Made by a program: the position numbers and the translations under genes. Below are positions 6,141 to 6,480 of a stretch of 6,480 nt of DNA, one piece after another (the first letter of the stretch is position 1; every line of letters begins with the position of its first letter). The notes under the pieces were generated by a model. The model searched no databases. It was not told the origin of the DNA and was given only the letters and a program-made list of their open reading frames with translations. This DNA is from Nocardioidaceae bacterium (GTDB taxonomy: Bacteria; Actinomycetota; Actinomycetes; Propionibacteriales; Nocardioidaceae), in NCBI GenBank assembly GCA_020438665.1, contig JAGQUE010000517.1, forward strand, positions 1-6,480, given 5' to 3'.

Positions 6141-6480
6141 TCATTCCCACGCGAACGTCCGGGCGGTCAACGCGGCGCCGACGAGCGCCCAGACCAGGAG
6201 CACCACCAGGTGGCTCCAGCCGATCCGGCCGTCGAGGAAGGCGGCCCGCATGGCGTCGCCCAGTGCCCCCGACGGTAGCAGTGGCAGCACTCGCCCGAGC
6301 GCGCCATAGGACGTTGTCGGAACCACGATGCCGCCACCGGCCAGGAGCAGCAGATAGACGAGGTTGGCGACCGCGAGGGTCGCCTCCGCCCGGAGGACGC
6401 CGGCCAGGAACAGCCCCAGCGACGCGAACGCGGCCACGCCCAGCACCACCGCCAGCGCGCCCCCCAGCCAGCTGGCCGGG
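6141..6480 (-). CDS. ABC-2 type transporter permease, C-terminal 112 residues (runs off the right edge)
   Basis: This is the C-terminal part of an integral membrane permease of the ABC-2 (DrrB-like export) type. The frame is open to the window edge, so the start lies outside. Hydrophobic segments include LAVVLGVAAFASLGLFLAG, then ATLAVANLVYLLLLAGGGIV, and finally HLVVLLVWALVGAALTARTF near the C-terminus. Between the last two are VPTTSYGALGRVLPLLPSGA and a DAMRAAF block, which is the usual ABC-2 pattern of a P-rich loop, 'lP..~l.~a.r' and a last helix. The protein ends in RTFAWE. The stop is 12 bases before the ctaA ATG, so the genes are almost certainly in one operon. The ATP-binding subunit would be expected upstream, beyond the right edge. 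In Mycobacterium relatives ABC transporter genes also sit beside ctaA. The cargo is unknown; a heme or cofactor role would be guesswork. Confidence 0.8.
   Translation of the reverse strand, partial: PASWLGGALAVVLGVAAFASLGLFLAGVLRAEATLAVANLVYLLLLAGGGIVVPTTSYGALGRVLPLLPSGALGDAMRAAFLDGRIGWSHLVVLLVWALVGAALTARTFAWE

Noticed and set aside
5334..6278. A 314-codon open frame on the plus strand opposite ctaA
   Set aside because: It is the shadow of ctaA; the translation is rich in D, E, G, R and Q with no domain, whereas the minus strand encodes a clear eight-helix protein.

Overview
The window is high-GC DNA (by eye about 70%) whose genes and gene order point to an actinobacterium, perhaps of the Nocardioides/Propionibacteriales type; genus cannot be fixed from this sequence. 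Evidence is the codon use, the GTG starts with GAGG-type ribosome sites, the actinobacterial forms of transketolase and heme A synthase, and a layout resembling the tal-tkt / ctaB / ctaA / ABC-permease neighbourhood known from Mycobacterium and relatives. I see no mobile element, tRNA, rRNA or CRISPR array.

Layout: (1) Positions 1-2299, minus strand, carry transketolase (tkt) followed by the first 49 codons of transaldolase (tal), together the non-oxidative pentose phosphate unit. (2) Positions 2300-2466 are a divergent promoter region. (3) Positions 2467-3423, plus strand, encode heme O synthase (ctaB). (4) Positions 3424-3593 form a spacer rich in palindromes, including a perfect 12-bp inverted repeat followed by T4. 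(5) Positions 3594-4913, plus strand, encode a stand-alone LanC-like protein of 439 aa. (6) Positions 4925-6480, minus strand, form a tight operon, in transcription order: the C-terminal part of an ABC-2 type permease, heme A synthase (ctaA), and a 95-aa DUF1905 protein. The DUF1905 gene converges on the LanC-like gene with only 11 bp between stop codons.

How the genes work together: CtaB farnesylates protoheme to heme O and CtaA oxidises heme O to heme A, the cofactor of aa3-type cytochrome c oxidase. The two genes lie on opposite strands and bracket the LanC-like/DUF1905 pair. Tkt and Tal interconvert sugar phosphates and have no direct link to heme.

The most interesting gene is the LanC-like one. 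It shows all seven glycine-rich inner-helix motifs of the LanC toroid and a putative all-cysteine zinc site (Cys279, Cys336, Cys337; 'CCG' instead of the usual 'CHG'). It has no lanthipeptide precursor or dehydratase in the window. That suggests either a free-standing thiol-addition enzyme or a cyclase acting on a distant substrate, but the sequence alone cannot decide. Otherwise this is a fairly ordinary chromosomal housekeeping region.
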